Positions 17,320 to 26,195 of a DNA stretch of 64,000 bases are shown one piece after another. This DNA comes from Rhizobium sp. 16-488-2b (GTDB lineage: Bacteria > Pseudomonadota > Alphaproteobacteria > Rhizobiales > Rhizobiaceae). The notes beneath the pieces are model-generated. The model ran no database searches, was not told the origin of the DNA, and was given only the letters and a program-made list of their open reading frames with translations. The position numbers were made by a program, and so were the translations under genes. Positions within the stretch are counted from its first letter, which is position 1. Every line of letters starts with the position of its first letter. The stretch spans positions 124,001 to 188,000 of the forward strand of contig NZ_JAGHMF010000034.1 in assembly GCF_017741815.1 (NCBI RefSeq), in the 5' to 3' direction.

Positions 17320-18336
17320 TCAGCCGATGCCGAGCTTCTTGGTGACGTCGTTGACGTTGGCCTTGTTGGCGAGCAGCGCCGGAACGTAAGTCTCGCGCGG
17401 CAGCGTCTGGCCGGCGAGCAGCCTGGCGACATTGCGGATCGCCGTCCGGCCAATCTCGGCCGGCTGCTGCGCGGCGTTGGCGCCCGCCGGCGAATTCGGG
17501 TCTGCAACGAGCTGCAAAACCTCGGGGCTTCCATCCACGCCGTAGGTGCGGATCTCGGTGCGGCCGGCGGCGGCGAGCGCCTGCGTCGCGCCGAGCTGGG
17601 GAATATCCCAGGCCGACCAGATGGCCTTGATCGAGCCCTTCTCGGGATACTTGTTGAGGATCGCGGTGATCTGCGTGAAAGCGTCCTGAACCGTGTTCGG
17701 GATCACGTCGCGCAGTTCCGGCTGGATGATCTTCACCTTCGGGAAATACTTCACGACATTGACCAGCTGGTCGTAGCGGATCGCGCAGGGCGTCACGCCG
17801 TAGAAGCCGTTGAAGACGACGATGTTGCCTTCGGCGCCGATATCGGAGACCAGCTGCAGCGCCAGATCCTTGCCGATGCCCCAGTTATCCGATGTCGTGT
17901 TGTTGATCGAGTTGGTCGAGCCGACGTCGACGGTGAGAACCGGAATGCCCGCGTCGCGCGCCTTCTTCAGCCAGGGGTCGATGACGCTGAGCGTGCCGAG
18001 AATCTGGACGATCGCATCGGGCTTCTGCGCCACCAGCGTCTGCAGCTGCGCGACCAGCTTTCCGTCGTTGCGGCCGGCATCCACCGCGATCGGCTCGCCG
18101 CCAAGGCGCTTCACTTCCTCGATCTGGGCATTGTAGGCCTGCAGGTCGAAATAGTGGTCGGTGCCCGTGGCGCTGATGGCGATGCGCTTGCCCTTCAGGG
18201 AAAGGCCTTCGTCGTCTGCGGCTGCTGCGGTGCCGGCGCTCGCAAGAAGGCTGGTGCCGGCGAAGGTCGCGCCAGCAACGGCTGCGAACTTCAGGATTTC
18301 GCGGCGGCCGAGGCCGGAAAAGGTGTTTTCAGTCAT
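17320..18336 (-). CDS. Periplasmic sugar-type binding protein with Tat leader
   Basis: Type I periplasmic binding protein of 338 aa. The twin-arginine leader GRREILKFAAVAGATFAG ends near AAAADD. KRIAISATGTDHYFDLQAYN opens the first lobe and LVAQKPDAIVQILGT the second strand region. The ATG at 18336 has TGAGGGAC upstream; another ATG 15 bases earlier lacks a site. The mature chain has no Met and a single Cys (GVTPCAIRY). It heads the importer operon that ends with the LLM monooxygenase, so it probably delivers that enzyme's substrate. Ligand unknown. Confidence 0.86.
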   Translation of the reverse strand: MTENTFSGLGRREILKFAAVAGATFAGTSLLASAGTAAAADDEGLSLKGKRIAISATGTDHYFDLQAYNAQIEEVKRLGGEPIAVDAGRNDGKLVAQLQTLVAQKPDAIVQILGTLSVIDPWLKKARDAGIPVLTVDVGSTNSINNTTSDNWGIGKDLALQLVSDIGAEGNIVVFNGFYGVTPCAIRYDQLVNVVKYFPKVKIIQPELRDVIPNTVQDAFTQITAILNKYPEKGSIKAIWSAWDIPQLGATQALAAAGRTEIRTYGVDGSPEVLQLVADPNSPAGANAAQQPAEIGRTAIRNVARLLAGQTLPRETYVPALLANKANVNDVTKKLGIG

Positions 18337-18511
18337 CTTGTTGTCCCTCAATGATCAATATCCATAGAATATGTAGATTAAATGGAATTGAGAGGAACGC
18401 TTTTCCAAAAGGCGAGGTTGGGAGGAAATGAACGGGAGGAAGGATGGCGTGTCGCTAGACGTTTTCGACGGCAGCGTTGAGGTCGACCAAAGCGAGATGC
18501 AGCGTGGAAAT

Positions 18512-18538
18512 TGGCGGCCGAATCTGGATCGGCCGCCA
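18512..18538 (-). terminator. Rho-independent terminator-like hairpin
   Basis: TGGCGGCCGA and TCGGCCGCCA form a perfect 10-bp stem with a 7-base loop, and the minus strand continues AATTTCC. It lies just after the beta-propeller gene and about 175 bases before the next binding-protein gene, so it probably separates two transcription units. Confidence 0.6.
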
Positions 18539-18561
18539 GCGGTTTCGAGGCGCTAGAAAGC

Positions 18562-19818
18562 TCAGCCGCCGTACTCGATGATCTCCAGGCCGGCATTGTA
18601 GTCGGTCGCGTAGATAAGGCCCGAGGCATCCACGAAGACGTCGGCGGACTGGATCACCTGTGGGCGGCCGGGGCGCTTGTCGGTCATGGCTTTCGGCGCG
18701 GCGGGAACCAGCGCGCCGGTCTCTACGGGACGATAGGGATCGGAGATGTCGAAGGCACGGATGCCGGCATTCTGCCAGGTCGCGAAGATCAGCGTCTCGG
18801 ACACGAACGAACCAGGGCGGTTCTCATGAAGATTGTGCGGTCCGAAATGGCCGTCCTTCTTGGTGTAGTCGACTTCATCGGGGATAGGGAAGGTGGAGAT
18901 ACTGACCGGGTTGGACGGCTCGCGGATATCGAAGATCCAGGTGTGTTTGCGGCCGTCCTCTTCATTGTCGGCCACAGCCTCGTCGGCCACGACGAGCAGA
19001 TCGCGTCCGGGCAGCGGCAGCGGCGAGTGGGTGCCACCGCCATAGGGCGGAGACCAGTTGCGGTGTGCGATCAGCTTCGGCGCGGCGTGGTCGGATATGT
19101 CGAGCAGCGTCAACCCACCGTCGCGCCAGCAGGCGTAAGCCGTGTTGCCGGAAACCAGCGCGTGATGCAGCGCATAACGCTTGCCCTTGGGTGCCGTGGA
19201 GGTTTCGCCGGCCGCGCGGTTCATGCCCGGCAGCCACCAGCGCCCGACGATTTCGGGGCGCGTCGGATCGGCGAGATCGATGGTCACGAAAATGTAGTCT
19301 GAGAAGCCGTCGAGCAGCGCCGATGCATAGGCATAGCGGCCGCCGACATACCAGAGGCGATGGAAACCGACGCCCTCGACATCCAGTTGACCGATCCTGC
19401 GCGGCGTGTGCGGCGTCGAGATATCGTAGACGGTCATGCCGGCCGTCCAGGATCGGCCTGTCTTGCGACCAGCGACGGTCTCGCCGATCGATTTGGTGTA
19501 ATAGTCCTTCTCGCTGGAAAACGTCTCGACATCGGCGAAGAGATCGAGCGCGTTGATGACCAGTAGCAGATCGCCATGCGTCTGCAGATGAATGTTCCAG
19601 GTGTTTGCGGGAGCTGGAATGTAGGTGACCGCGCCCGGCCGCTTGGGATCGCGTACATCGACAATCGAGAAACCCTGCGACCAGGGATGGGCTACATAGG
19701 CATGGCCGCGATGCACCATCAGCTGCAATCCATCGCCGCGTCCGCCAATGTCGGAATGCCCGATCAGCTTCATGTTGCGGGCGAAATCCGGGCGTGGAAG
19801 ATCGAGGCTGTTAGCCAT
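18562..19818 (-). CDS. LVIVD-repeat beta-propeller protein
   Basis: A 418-aa protein with repeated strands of the LVIVD type (GFSIVDVRDPKRPGAVTYI, GMTVYDISTPHTPRRIG, IFVTIDLADPTRPEIVG, GLTLLDISDHAAPKLIA, GIRAFDISDPYRPVETG), each ending D-x-x-x-P. This predicts a seven- or eight-bladed propeller. No signal peptide is evident from the ATG at 19818, which has AGGTG upstream. LVIVD proteins have no general assigned function; a cytoplasmic binding or enzymatic role linked to the imported compound is possible. It lies between two ABC importer gene sets on the same strand. Confidence 0.8.
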   Translation of the reverse strand: MANSLDLPRPDFARNMKLIGHSDIGGRGDGLQLMVHRGHAYVAHPWSQGFSIVDVRDPKRPGAVTYIPAPANTWNIHLQTHGDLLLVINALDLFADVETFSSEKDYYTKSIGETVAGRKTGRSWTAGMTVYDISTPHTPRRIGQLDVEGVGFHRLWYVGGRYAYASALLDGFSDYIFVTIDLADPTRPEIVGRWWLPGMNRAAGETSTAPKGKRYALHHALVSGNTAYACWRDGGLTLLDISDHAAPKLIAHRNWSPPYGGGTHSPLPLPGRDLLVVADEAVADNEEDGRKHTWIFDIREPSNPVSISTFPIPDEVDYTKKDGHFGPHNLHENRPGSFVSETLIFATWQNAGIRAFDISDPYRPVETGALVPAAPKAMTDKRPGRPQVIQSADVFVDASGLIYATDYNAGLEIIEYGG

Positions 19819-19852
19819 GTGGTCACCTGTGAAATCTGAATTGAACATAGAA

Positions 19853-19878
19853 AAGCGCCGCCTCGACGGGCGGCGCTT
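19853..19878 (-). terminator. Rho-independent terminator after binding-protein gene
   Basis: AAGCGCCGCC pairs with GGCGGCGCTT around a 6-base loop. On the minus strand the stem runs straight into TTTTCTATG, giving a short T-run. It stands 15 bases past the binding-protein stop and 35 bases before the beta-propeller start. Confidence 0.72.
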
Positions 19879-19893
19879 GACTGTCTCGAATGC

Positions 19894-20934
19894 TTAGTTC
19901 AGCGGCTGGATCCACGGCGCGGTCGCGGCATCGCTCTTCAGGAAGGCGGGGAACTTCTGCTGCAGGTCCTCGATCTTGGTGATCTTGTTGTCGATGAGAT
20001 CATCACGGGTCACCAGCGTCGGCTTCAGGAGCACGGAGCGGCCCGGAAATTGGCCGGCGATATCGAGCGATACGGCGCGGACCGAGACTTCGCCGACGAC
20101 GGCGGCGTTGGTGGCGGCGGTTGCGACCCAGGCGCTGTCAGGCTCGATCATCAGCTGGATATCGGCCGTCGAGGTGTCGACGCCGTAGATCTTCACCTTG
20201 TCGGCGACGCCGAGCTCGTCGATCGCCAGTTTGGCTCCCTTGGCGAATTCGTCCCAGGGCGTGAAGATCACCGAGATATCGGGGTTGGCGCGAAGTACCG
20301 CCTTCGTCTGGTCGGCCACGGAGGCAGGAACCGTATCGTTGACCACGCCCCACACCGCTTTTTCAGTCAGCTTGTGCTTGGCGACGAAATCCTTCCAGAC
20401 GGCATAGCGGCGATCGAGCGGCGCGAAGCCTGCGACATAGACGGCGCCGCCGACGAAGCCGTCGCCCTTGTCCTTGACCGCCTGCTCGAGCACGAGGCTC
20501 GCCATGTCCTTGTCGCTTTGCTCGATCTGCGGGATCGCCGGGTTGTCAAGGTTGACGTCGTAGGCCACGACCTTGATGCCGGCATCGAGCGCCTTCTGGG
20601 CAACATCCTTGAGCACTTCGGGCCGCCCGTTGTTGATGATGATGCCATCGACGCCAAGGTTGATCGCCTGTTCGATCAGCGTGCGTTCCGTGTCGTTGTC
20701 GTTACGGGCCTGGGAGATCGTCGTCTTGATTCCAAGGGCATCCGCCTGCCGCTTGACGCCCGCCTCGAAGGCCTGCAGCCAGTCGCCGCCGCCGAGATAG
20801 CTGACGACCGCGATATTGACCTGGCGCTTGTCGAACGGCGCGGGCGCGCCCTCAATGCTGGCCGCGAGGCTGGAGCTTGCAAGCAGTGCGCCCGAGATGA
20901 GCGCGGCGGCGAAGGATTTCAGTGTGGTCTTCAT
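19894..20934 (-). CDS. Periplasmic sugar-type binding protein
   Basis: Type I binding protein of 346 aa with a Sec signal peptide (cleavage near SSLAA). The mature form starts EGAPAPFDKRQVNIAVVSYL. It is clearly paralogous to the protein at 23811-24857: both share APAPFDK, AVNLGV/AINLGV, KVVA(F/Y)DVNL, VYVAGFAPLDRR, and a C-terminal APWI. Only two Met and no Cys remain in the mature chain. It follows the permease and ATPase at 20978-23502, its probable transporter, with a 43-base gap. Ligand unknown. Confidence 0.87.
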   Translation of the reverse strand: MKTTLKSFAAALISGALLASSSLAASIEGAPAPFDKRQVNIAVVSYLGGGDWLQAFEAGVKRQADALGIKTTISQARNDNDTERTLIEQAINLGVDGIIINNGRPEVLKDVAQKALDAGIKVVAYDVNLDNPAIPQIEQSDKDMASLVLEQAVKDKGDGFVGGAVYVAGFAPLDRRYAVWKDFVAKHKLTEKAVWGVVNDTVPASVADQTKAVLRANPDISVIFTPWDEFAKGAKLAIDELGVADKVKIYGVDTSTADIQLMIEPDSAWVATAATNAAVVGEVSVRAVSLDIAGQFPGRSVLLKPTLVTRDDLIDNKITKIEDLQQKFPAFLKSDAATAPWIQPLN

Positions 20935-20977
20935 AGGTCAGCCTCTCCTTGGGCTATGGCGTGTCATTCGTGTTCGT

Positions 20978-22024
20978 TCAGGGATTGGCGCGGCCGAGGC
21001 CATAGGTGAGCGCGAGCGCGCCCGCCAGCACGGCGCCCTTGACGAAATCCTGGGTGTAATAGGGCGCATTCAGCATCGTCAGGCCGTTGAGCAGCACGCC
21101 GACGAAGACGGCGCCGACGATCGTGCCGAGCACGTTCGGGCGGCGAAGGCCCATGACGGTAAAGCCGATTAGCGATGCCGCGACGGCATCCATAAGCAGC
21201 GAACCGCCCGAGGACACGTCGCCACGCCCGACGCGGGCGGCAACGATGATGCCGCCGAGCGACGCCAGCGTTCCCGAGATCACGTAAGCCAGCGTCTTGA
21301 GACGCGTGGTAGACGCACCGGCGAGCCGGGTCGCGACTTCGTTCCCGCCCGTGGCGAACAGCAGCCTACCGATGCGCGTGCGCTCCGTCAGGACGTAGAG
21401 AACCACCGCGACCAGGATCATCAGGACGACAGCCACCGGAACGGTGCCGCCGATGCTGTAGCGGCCGATCAGCAGGAAGCGCGGATCGTAGACGCCGGGT
21501 GCCGTCGAGCCATCAGGCAGGATGAGGCCGGCCGAGATCGAGCGACCCGCGGTAGGGATCAGCTGCAGGCCTGAGAGCAGGAACATCATCGACAACGTCG
21601 CCAAGAGATCCGGCACCTTTAGCCGCACGATGACGAAGGCGTTGATGAGGCCGATGAGCGCACCGAAGGCGAGCACCAGCGGAACGGTCGCGAAAGCGTC
21701 GAGGCCTAGCACGATCATCGCGTAGCTGGCGGCCATGACGCTGGAGGCGGCGACCGCGCCTATCGATAGATCGAAGCCGCCGACGGCGAGCGTGACCGTG
21801 ACGCCCGCGCCTAGAATGGCAACCACTGACACGGCCTGCAGGATGCTCATCAGATTGTTGATGTTGATGAAGGCAGGCTGTGCGGCGGTGAAGCCGATCA
21901 CCAGCGCGATGAGGAGCAGGAAGACCGCGCCGGAGCGGGTCACCGCAGCCACGCGGCTCAGAAACGGACCTGTGCCCTGCGGCGAAGGTGTCTCGCCAAT
22001 AGTTTCATCCTGGATGGAGCTCAT
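20978..22024 (-). CDS. CUT2-type ABC importer permease
   Basis: RbsC-like permease of 348 aa. GGFDLSIGAVAASS is the conserved motif and GGNEVATRLAGASTTRLK the coupling loop. The ATG at 22024 overlaps the ATPase stop as ATGA, giving translational coupling; the longer open frame runs back through the ATPase gene and is rejected. Only one permease gene is present, so a homodimer is likely. Confidence 0.87.
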   Translation of the reverse strand: MSSIQDETIGETPSPQGTGPFLSRVAAVTRSGAVFLLLIALVIGFTAAQPAFININNLMSILQAVSVVAILGAGVTVTLAVGGFDLSIGAVAASSVMAASYAMIVLGLDAFATVPLVLAFGALIGLINAFVIVRLKVPDLLATLSMMFLLSGLQLIPTAGRSISAGLILPDGSTAPGVYDPRFLLIGRYSIGGTVPVAVVLMILVAVVLYVLTERTRIGRLLFATGGNEVATRLAGASTTRLKTLAYVISGTLASLGGIIVAARVGRGDVSSGGSLLMDAVAASLIGFTVMGLRRPNVLGTIVGAVFVGVLLNGLTMLNAPYYTQDFVKGAVLAGALALTYGLGRANP

Positions 22025-23502
22025 GCTGGAATTCCTTCGGCAGCGGTATGGTCTTCGTGTTCTTGCGCAGGGCGGACGCTGTGGTGATCGATGATGAGGA
22101 TGCGATCGGCGACCTCGAATGCCTCTTCCGGATCGGAGGTCGCGATCAGCGTGGCGCGATCGCTCCGTCCCCTGATGGCCTCGATGATGTCCTGCCGGGC
22201 GCCGACATCGACGCCCTGGAACGGCTCGTCGAGCAACAGCAGCCGGCTCGGCTCTGCTTCCCAGCGGGCAAGAACCGTCTTCTGCTGGTTGCCTCCGGAA
22301 AGGGTCCATATCGATGCGTCGGGACCGGAGGCCTTGATGCGCAGCCTCTTGATCGCCTGCTCCGCCTCACGTCGTTCGCGGTTGCCCCATAGGAAACCCC
22401 GCGGATACCATTTGCGCAGATGCGGCAGGCTGATCGTCGCCGCCACGCTGTTTCCTGGCCAAGACGGCGGCATGAGGGAAGAATGGTGCCGATCCTCGGC
22501 GGCCATGACGACACCGGCCGCAATCGCCGCGGCAGGACCGTTCGGGCGGTAGACTTGGCCGTCGAGCGTCATGGTCCCTGAGGCCAGCGTTCCGGTGCCG
22601 AAGATGGCGGACAGCAGCCGGCTCTTGCCGGCGCCGAGCACGCCGGTGATGGCGACGACCTCCCCCTCGCGGATGGATAGGTCGAATGGCGTGCTGGTGG
22701 CGAGAAGCTTGGTGTTTGCCATCTCGAAAATGACGCGGCCATTTTCCGCACGTACGCCCGGCCGCGCTGACTCCAGTTTTCGTCCGATCATCGTCTCGAT
22801 CGCGGCGCTGAAGTCGATCGGTTTTTCGAAGGCGCCGACGACGCGGCCGCCGCGCATGACGAGCGCCCGATCCGCAATCGCCTGCAGGTCGGCGGTCCGG
22901 TGCGAAATATAGAGAACGGCGAGACCCTGCGCGCGCAGGCGTAGCAGGATCTCGAACAGCCGCTGGCTTTCCTCGATCGACAAACTGGCCGTCGGCTCGT
23001 CGAGGATCAGCAGGTCCGCCTTGTTTGAAAGGGCACGCGCAATCGCCACCAATTGCCTGTCGGCGGCGCCGAGGTCGGCGAAATCGCGGTCAAGCGGCAG
23101 TTCAAAGCCTACGGCGTCCAGCATGGCCTTTGCCTGCACGCGGACAACTCGTCTTGAGACGAAGAACGGCTGGCTGCGGTCGGCGAAGCGATTGAGGAGC
23201 AAGACATCGGCGACCGTCAGCCCCGGTGCGCCGACCAGATTGGTTGATTGGTGCACGGTCACGATGCCCCGCGCTGCTGCTTCCGCCGGCGTTCGCGGCG
23301 CAAAGGGCCGGCCATCAAGGGTGACGATACCGCCATCGGCGGAGAGCACGCCGGAGAGGATCTTCACGAGTGTCGATTTGCCTGCACCATTCGCGCCCAT
23401 GAGCGCGACGATCTCGCCGCGGGCGATCGATAGCGAGGCACCAGACAGCGCACGCGTTGAGTCAAAGCTTCGGGATAGATTTTCAACGGAGAGCAGAGAC
23501 AT
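22021..23502 (-). CDS. CUT2-type ABC importer ATPase, tandem domains
   Basis: RbsA-like ATPase of 493 aa. Domain one has Walker A GANGAGKST and Walker B LLILDEPTA with a weak signature (DLGAADRQLVAI). Domain two has GVLGAGKSR, signature LSGGNQQKTVLARW and LLLDEPFQGVD. It is the first gene of this minus-strand importer, divergent from the binding protein at 23811. No Cys is present. Confidence 0.88.
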   Translation of the reverse strand: MSLLSVENLSRSFDSTRALSGASLSIARGEIVALMGANGAGKSTLVKILSGVLSADGGIVTLDGRPFAPRTPAEAAARGIVTVHQSTNLVGAPGLTVADVLLLNRFADRSQPFFVSRRVVRVQAKAMLDAVGFELPLDRDFADLGAADRQLVAIARALSNKADLLILDEPTASLSIEESQRLFEILLRLRAQGLAVLYISHRTADLQAIADRALVMRGGRVVGAFEKPIDFSAAIETMIGRKLESARPGVRAENGRVIFEMANTKLLATSTPFDLSIREGEVVAITGVLGAGKSRLLSAIFGTGTLASGTMTLDGQVYRPNGPAAAIAAGVVMAAEDRHHSSLMPPSWPGNSVAATISLPHLRKWYPRGFLWGNRERREAEQAIKRLRIKASGPDASIWTLSGGNQQKTVLARWEAEPSRLLLLDEPFQGVDVGARQDIIEAIRGRSDRATLIATSDPEEAFEVADRILIIDHHSVRPAQEHEDHTAAEGIPA

Positions 23503-23810
23503 GGACGAACTATTGGTGAGAGGGTCGAGAGGCGAAGTTGGGGAGCATCGCCTTGATTTAAATGTATTTTACGCGCGCTACTTCGTCTTGAATTGCCCTC
23601 AACGAAACCGGCTTCATTGACGACAAGTTGCACCGGAACCCGGTGTCGCGACAGGCAAAGCGTTTCCCGCCCTGCACGCAAACCGCACAAAGTTTTTCCT
23701 GTTCAGCGGAAATATCGGAGCAATTTGTCTACTAAAAACGTAGAAAATATACCCTAATGAAAATGCGGGAGAAAAGCCGCGGACAATTTTGACCTTTTGA
23801 GGAGCGCATC
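23503..23810. other. Divergent intergenic region between importer ATPase and binding protein
   Basis: This 308-base gap holds no credible gene. It contains one good promoter for the rightward binding-protein gene (listed separately) and must also carry the leftward ATPase promoter; an AT-rich stretch around 23555-23580 (TTGATTTAAATGTATTTTA) is a candidate for that. Confidence 0.6.
23725..23753 (+). promoter_or_regulatory. Sigma-70-like promoter with overlapping inverted repeat
   Basis: TTGTCT (23725-23730) and TATACC (23748-23753) are spaced by 17 bases, about 58 bases before the binding-protein ATG. TCTAC-N7-GTAGA (23728-23744) lies between and over these boxes and could be a repressor or activator site. 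Confidence 0.5.
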
Positions 23811-24857
23811 ATGAAGACCTTCACCCGCCTGGCGCTTTCTGCCGCCGCGATCTCGTTCGTCGCCTTGAGTGGTGCTCACGCCGAAGGGTTGGCTGGCGCG
23901 CCGGCGCCATTCGACAAGGGCGGCGTCAAGCTTGCCCTGATCAGCTACATCTCGGCAGGCGACTTCTTCCAGGCCTATCAGGCTGGCGCACAAGCGCAGG
24001 CGAAGGCGCTCGGCATTGACTTGCGCGTCTTCCCCGGCCGCCAGAACGCCGCCGAACAGCGCGAGCAGATCCTGCAGGCCGTCAACCTCGGCGTTCAGGG
24101 TATCGTCGTTGACCACGGTCTGCCGGAATCGCTCGGCGACGTCGTGCAGCAGGCGCTCGACAAGGGCGTGAAGGTTGTCGCCTTCGACGTCAATTTGAAC
24201 AATCCCAAGATACCGCAGGTCGAGCAGAGCGATCGTGAGCTTGCCAAGCAGGCGCTCGAACAGGCGGTCAAGGAAAACGGAGCGAGCTTCAACGCCGGTT
24301 ACGTCTATGTCGCCGGTTTCGCGCCGCTCGACCGCCGCAACGAGGTCTGGGAAAAATTCAAGGCCGATAACAAGGGCGTTGTCGAGAAGGCGCGCTTCGG
24401 CAATGTGAGCGACACGACCGCGACATCGACGGCGGACCAGGCGAAGGCGGCGCTGACGGCAAATCCCGACATCAGCGTCGTCTTCGCTCCCTATGACGAG
24501 TTCGCGCGCGGCGTGAAACTGGCGGCCAACGACCTCGGCATCGCATCCAAGCTGAAGATCTATTCCGCCGATGTCTCCACCGCCGATATTCAGGAGATCA
24601 CCGAGGAGGGAAGCCCCTGGGTGGCGACCGTCGCGACCAATCCTGCCGTCGTCGGCGCCGTATCCATTCGCGCCGCGGCCCTGCAGATTGCCGGCGAAGA
24701 AGTTCCCCACAACATCACGGTGAAGCCGACCCTGTTGACGCAAGCGGCGCTGAGGTCGGCGAACGTCAAGACGATCGAGGATCTCGCGAAGAAGCTGCCC
24801 GAGTTCAACACCAGCGATGTGGTGACCGCTCCCTGGATCCCGGCGAAGCTTTTCTGA
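23811..24857 (+). CDS. Periplasmic sugar-type binding protein without internal Met or Cys
   Basis: Type I binding protein of 348 aa with a Sec leader (MKTFTRLALSAAAISFVALS, cleavage near GAHAE). It is a close paralogue of the protein at 19894-20934. The only sulfur-containing residue in the whole translation is the initiator Met, which strongly suggests expression under sulfur limitation. GAGG lies eight bases before the ATG. It is divergent from a permease/ATPase pair that lacks a second binding protein, and is followed by a hairpin and then a SfnB-type flavoenzyme. Ligand unknown, possibly an organosulfur compound. Confidence 0.88.
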   Translation: MKTFTRLALSAAAISFVALSGAHAEGLAGAPAPFDKGGVKLALISYISAGDFFQAYQAGAQAQAKALGIDLRVFPGRQNAAEQREQILQAVNLGVQGIVVDHGLPESLGDVVQQALDKGVKVVAFDVNLNNPKIPQVEQSDRELAKQALEQAVKENGASFNAGYVYVAGFAPLDRRNEVWEKFKADNKGVVEKARFGNVSDTTATSTADQAKAALTANPDISVVFAPYDEFARGVKLAANDLGIASKLKIYSADVSTADIQEITEEGSPWVATVATNPAVVGAVSIRAAALQIAGEEVPHNITVKPTLLTQAALRSANVKTIEDLAKKLPEFNTSDVVTAPWIPAKLF

Positions 24858-24870
24858 CCGCAGGCACGCC

Positions 24871-24895
24871 AGTCCGGCAGATCACCTGCCGGACT
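24871..24895 (+). terminator. Hairpin between binding-protein and flavoenzyme genes
   Basis: AGTCCGGCAG pairs with CTGCCGGACT around ATCAC, followed by GCTCTATTCTC. It is a perfect 10-bp stem placed 14 bases after the binding-protein stop and probably reduces readthrough into the flavoenzyme gene. Confidence 0.62.
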
Positions 24896-24920
24896 GCTCT
24901 ATTCTCAATGGGAGTTTTCG

Positions 24921-26132
24921 ATGAGCCAATCCAATGTCATTCATGTCGCGGCGCGAGGCGCGACAAGGGCCGAGCTTTTCGCGCGGGCGGAGGAGATTTC
25001 AGCCGACCTCGCGAGCCGAGGCGCCGAACTCGACCGTGACGGCCGCCCGCCGCTCAAAGAGATCGTCAAGCTCAAGAATGCGGGGCTGCTCAACGCGCTG
25101 CACGCCCCGGCAATCGGCGGAGGCGGCCTCGACTGGGTCGACGGCTTGAAGCTCGTTCGCATCCTGGCCCGTGGAGAAAGCTCGATCGGACAGCTGCTCG
25201 GCTATCACTTCGTCAACAGCCAGTACATCTACTGGGCGATCGAGGACGCGGCTCGCGCCAATGCACTTGGGACCGAAACGGTCGCCAAGGGCCTCTACTG
25301 GGGTGCCGCCGTCAATCCTCGCGATCCTGGCCTCACGCTGACGCGACGCGGCAACGGCTATGTGCTGAACGGCCGCAAGTCCTTCTCCACGGCGGCGCGG
25401 ATCTCCGACTATATCAACGCCAATGCCACGCTGGACGGAAAGATCGCGAGTTTCGCTGTACCCACTAATCGGCCGGGCTATATCGCCAACGACGACTGGG
25501 ACAATATCGGCCAGCGTCTCTCCGACAGCGGCAGCGTCGAGTTTCGGGACTTCCCCGTTTACGAGGAGGATCTGATTGGCGCACCGACGGAGGAGGGAGC
25601 AGCACCCGCGGTGCTGGCAAGCTTCAACACACCGCTGATCCAGCTTGTTTTCGTGAACTTCTATCTCGGCACCGCCGAAGGTGCTCTTGCGCAGGCGGTC
25701 GACTATGTCAGGACGACCACGCGCCCCTGGGTCACGTCGGGTGTCGCCCGCGCACAGGACGATCCCTACATCCTCGAGCGTGTCGGAGAGTTTACGGCGT
25801 CGGTGAAGGCCGCCGCTGCCTTGGCGGATCAGGCGGCCGGTGCGGTCCAGGCTGCGCTGTCTCGTGGCGCCGACGTCACGGCGCGCGAGCGCGGGGAAGC
25901 GGCCGCCGAGGCCTATGCCGCCAAGGTGCACGCCACCAATGTGTCGCTCGACATCACCTCCCGCGTATTCGAGCTGACAGGTGCCCGCTCGACGGCGCAA
26001 TCCTATCGTTTCGACCGCTACTGGAGAAATGTTCGAACGCACACGCTGCACGATCCCGTCTTCTACAAGGCCAAGGAAGTCGGTGAGTTCGTTCTGAACG
26101 ACAAGATCCCCGAAGTCAGCCTCTATAGTTAA
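24921..26132 (+). CDS. SfnB/DszC-type acyl-CoA-dehydrogenase-fold flavin monooxygenase
   Basis: Flavoprotein of 403 aa with the acyl-CoA dehydrogenase fold. N-terminal helical domain (residues about 15-125), middle beta domain (LNGRKSFSTAARISDY, near 150) and C-terminal helical bundle ending RYWRNVRTHTLHDPVFYKAKEVG, the hallmark of the SfnB/DszC group. These enzymes use reduced flavin to oxygenate organosulfur compounds or act in sulfur acquisition. The protein has no Cys and no Met except the first, which fits synthesis during sulfur starvation. GGGAG precedes the ATG. It is convergent with a second SfnB-like gene. Exact substrate unknown. Confidence 0.85.
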   Translation: MSQSNVIHVAARGATRAELFARAEEISADLASRGAELDRDGRPPLKEIVKLKNAGLLNALHAPAIGGGGLDWVDGLKLVRILARGESSIGQLLGYHFVNSQYIYWAIEDAARANALGTETVAKGLYWGAAVNPRDPGLTLTRRGNGYVLNGRKSFSTAARISDYINANATLDGKIASFAVPTNRPGYIANDDWDNIGQRLSDSGSVEFRDFPVYEEDLIGAPTEEGAAPAVLASFNTPLIQLVFVNFYLGTAEGALAQAVDYVRTTTRPWVTSGVARAQDDPYILERVGEFTASVKAAAALADQAAGAVQAALSRGADVTARERGEAAAEAYAAKVHATNVSLDITSRVFELTGARSTAQSYRFDRYWRNVRTHTLHDPVFYKAKEVGEFVLNDKIPEVSLYS

Positions 26133-26156
26133 ACAGTGGTCCTCCCGACCCTAGCT

Positions 26157-26188
26157 AGATAGCCCCGTCGCTCGCGGCGGGGCTATCT
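26157..26188. terminator. Bidirectional terminator between convergent SfnB-type genes
   Basis: AGATAGCCCCG (26157-26167) and CGGGGCTATCT (26178-26188) form an 11-bp perfect stem in the 63-base gap between the two convergent stops, with TTC after the stem on the plus strand. Confidence 0.75.
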
Positions 26189-26195
26189 TCGTCGA

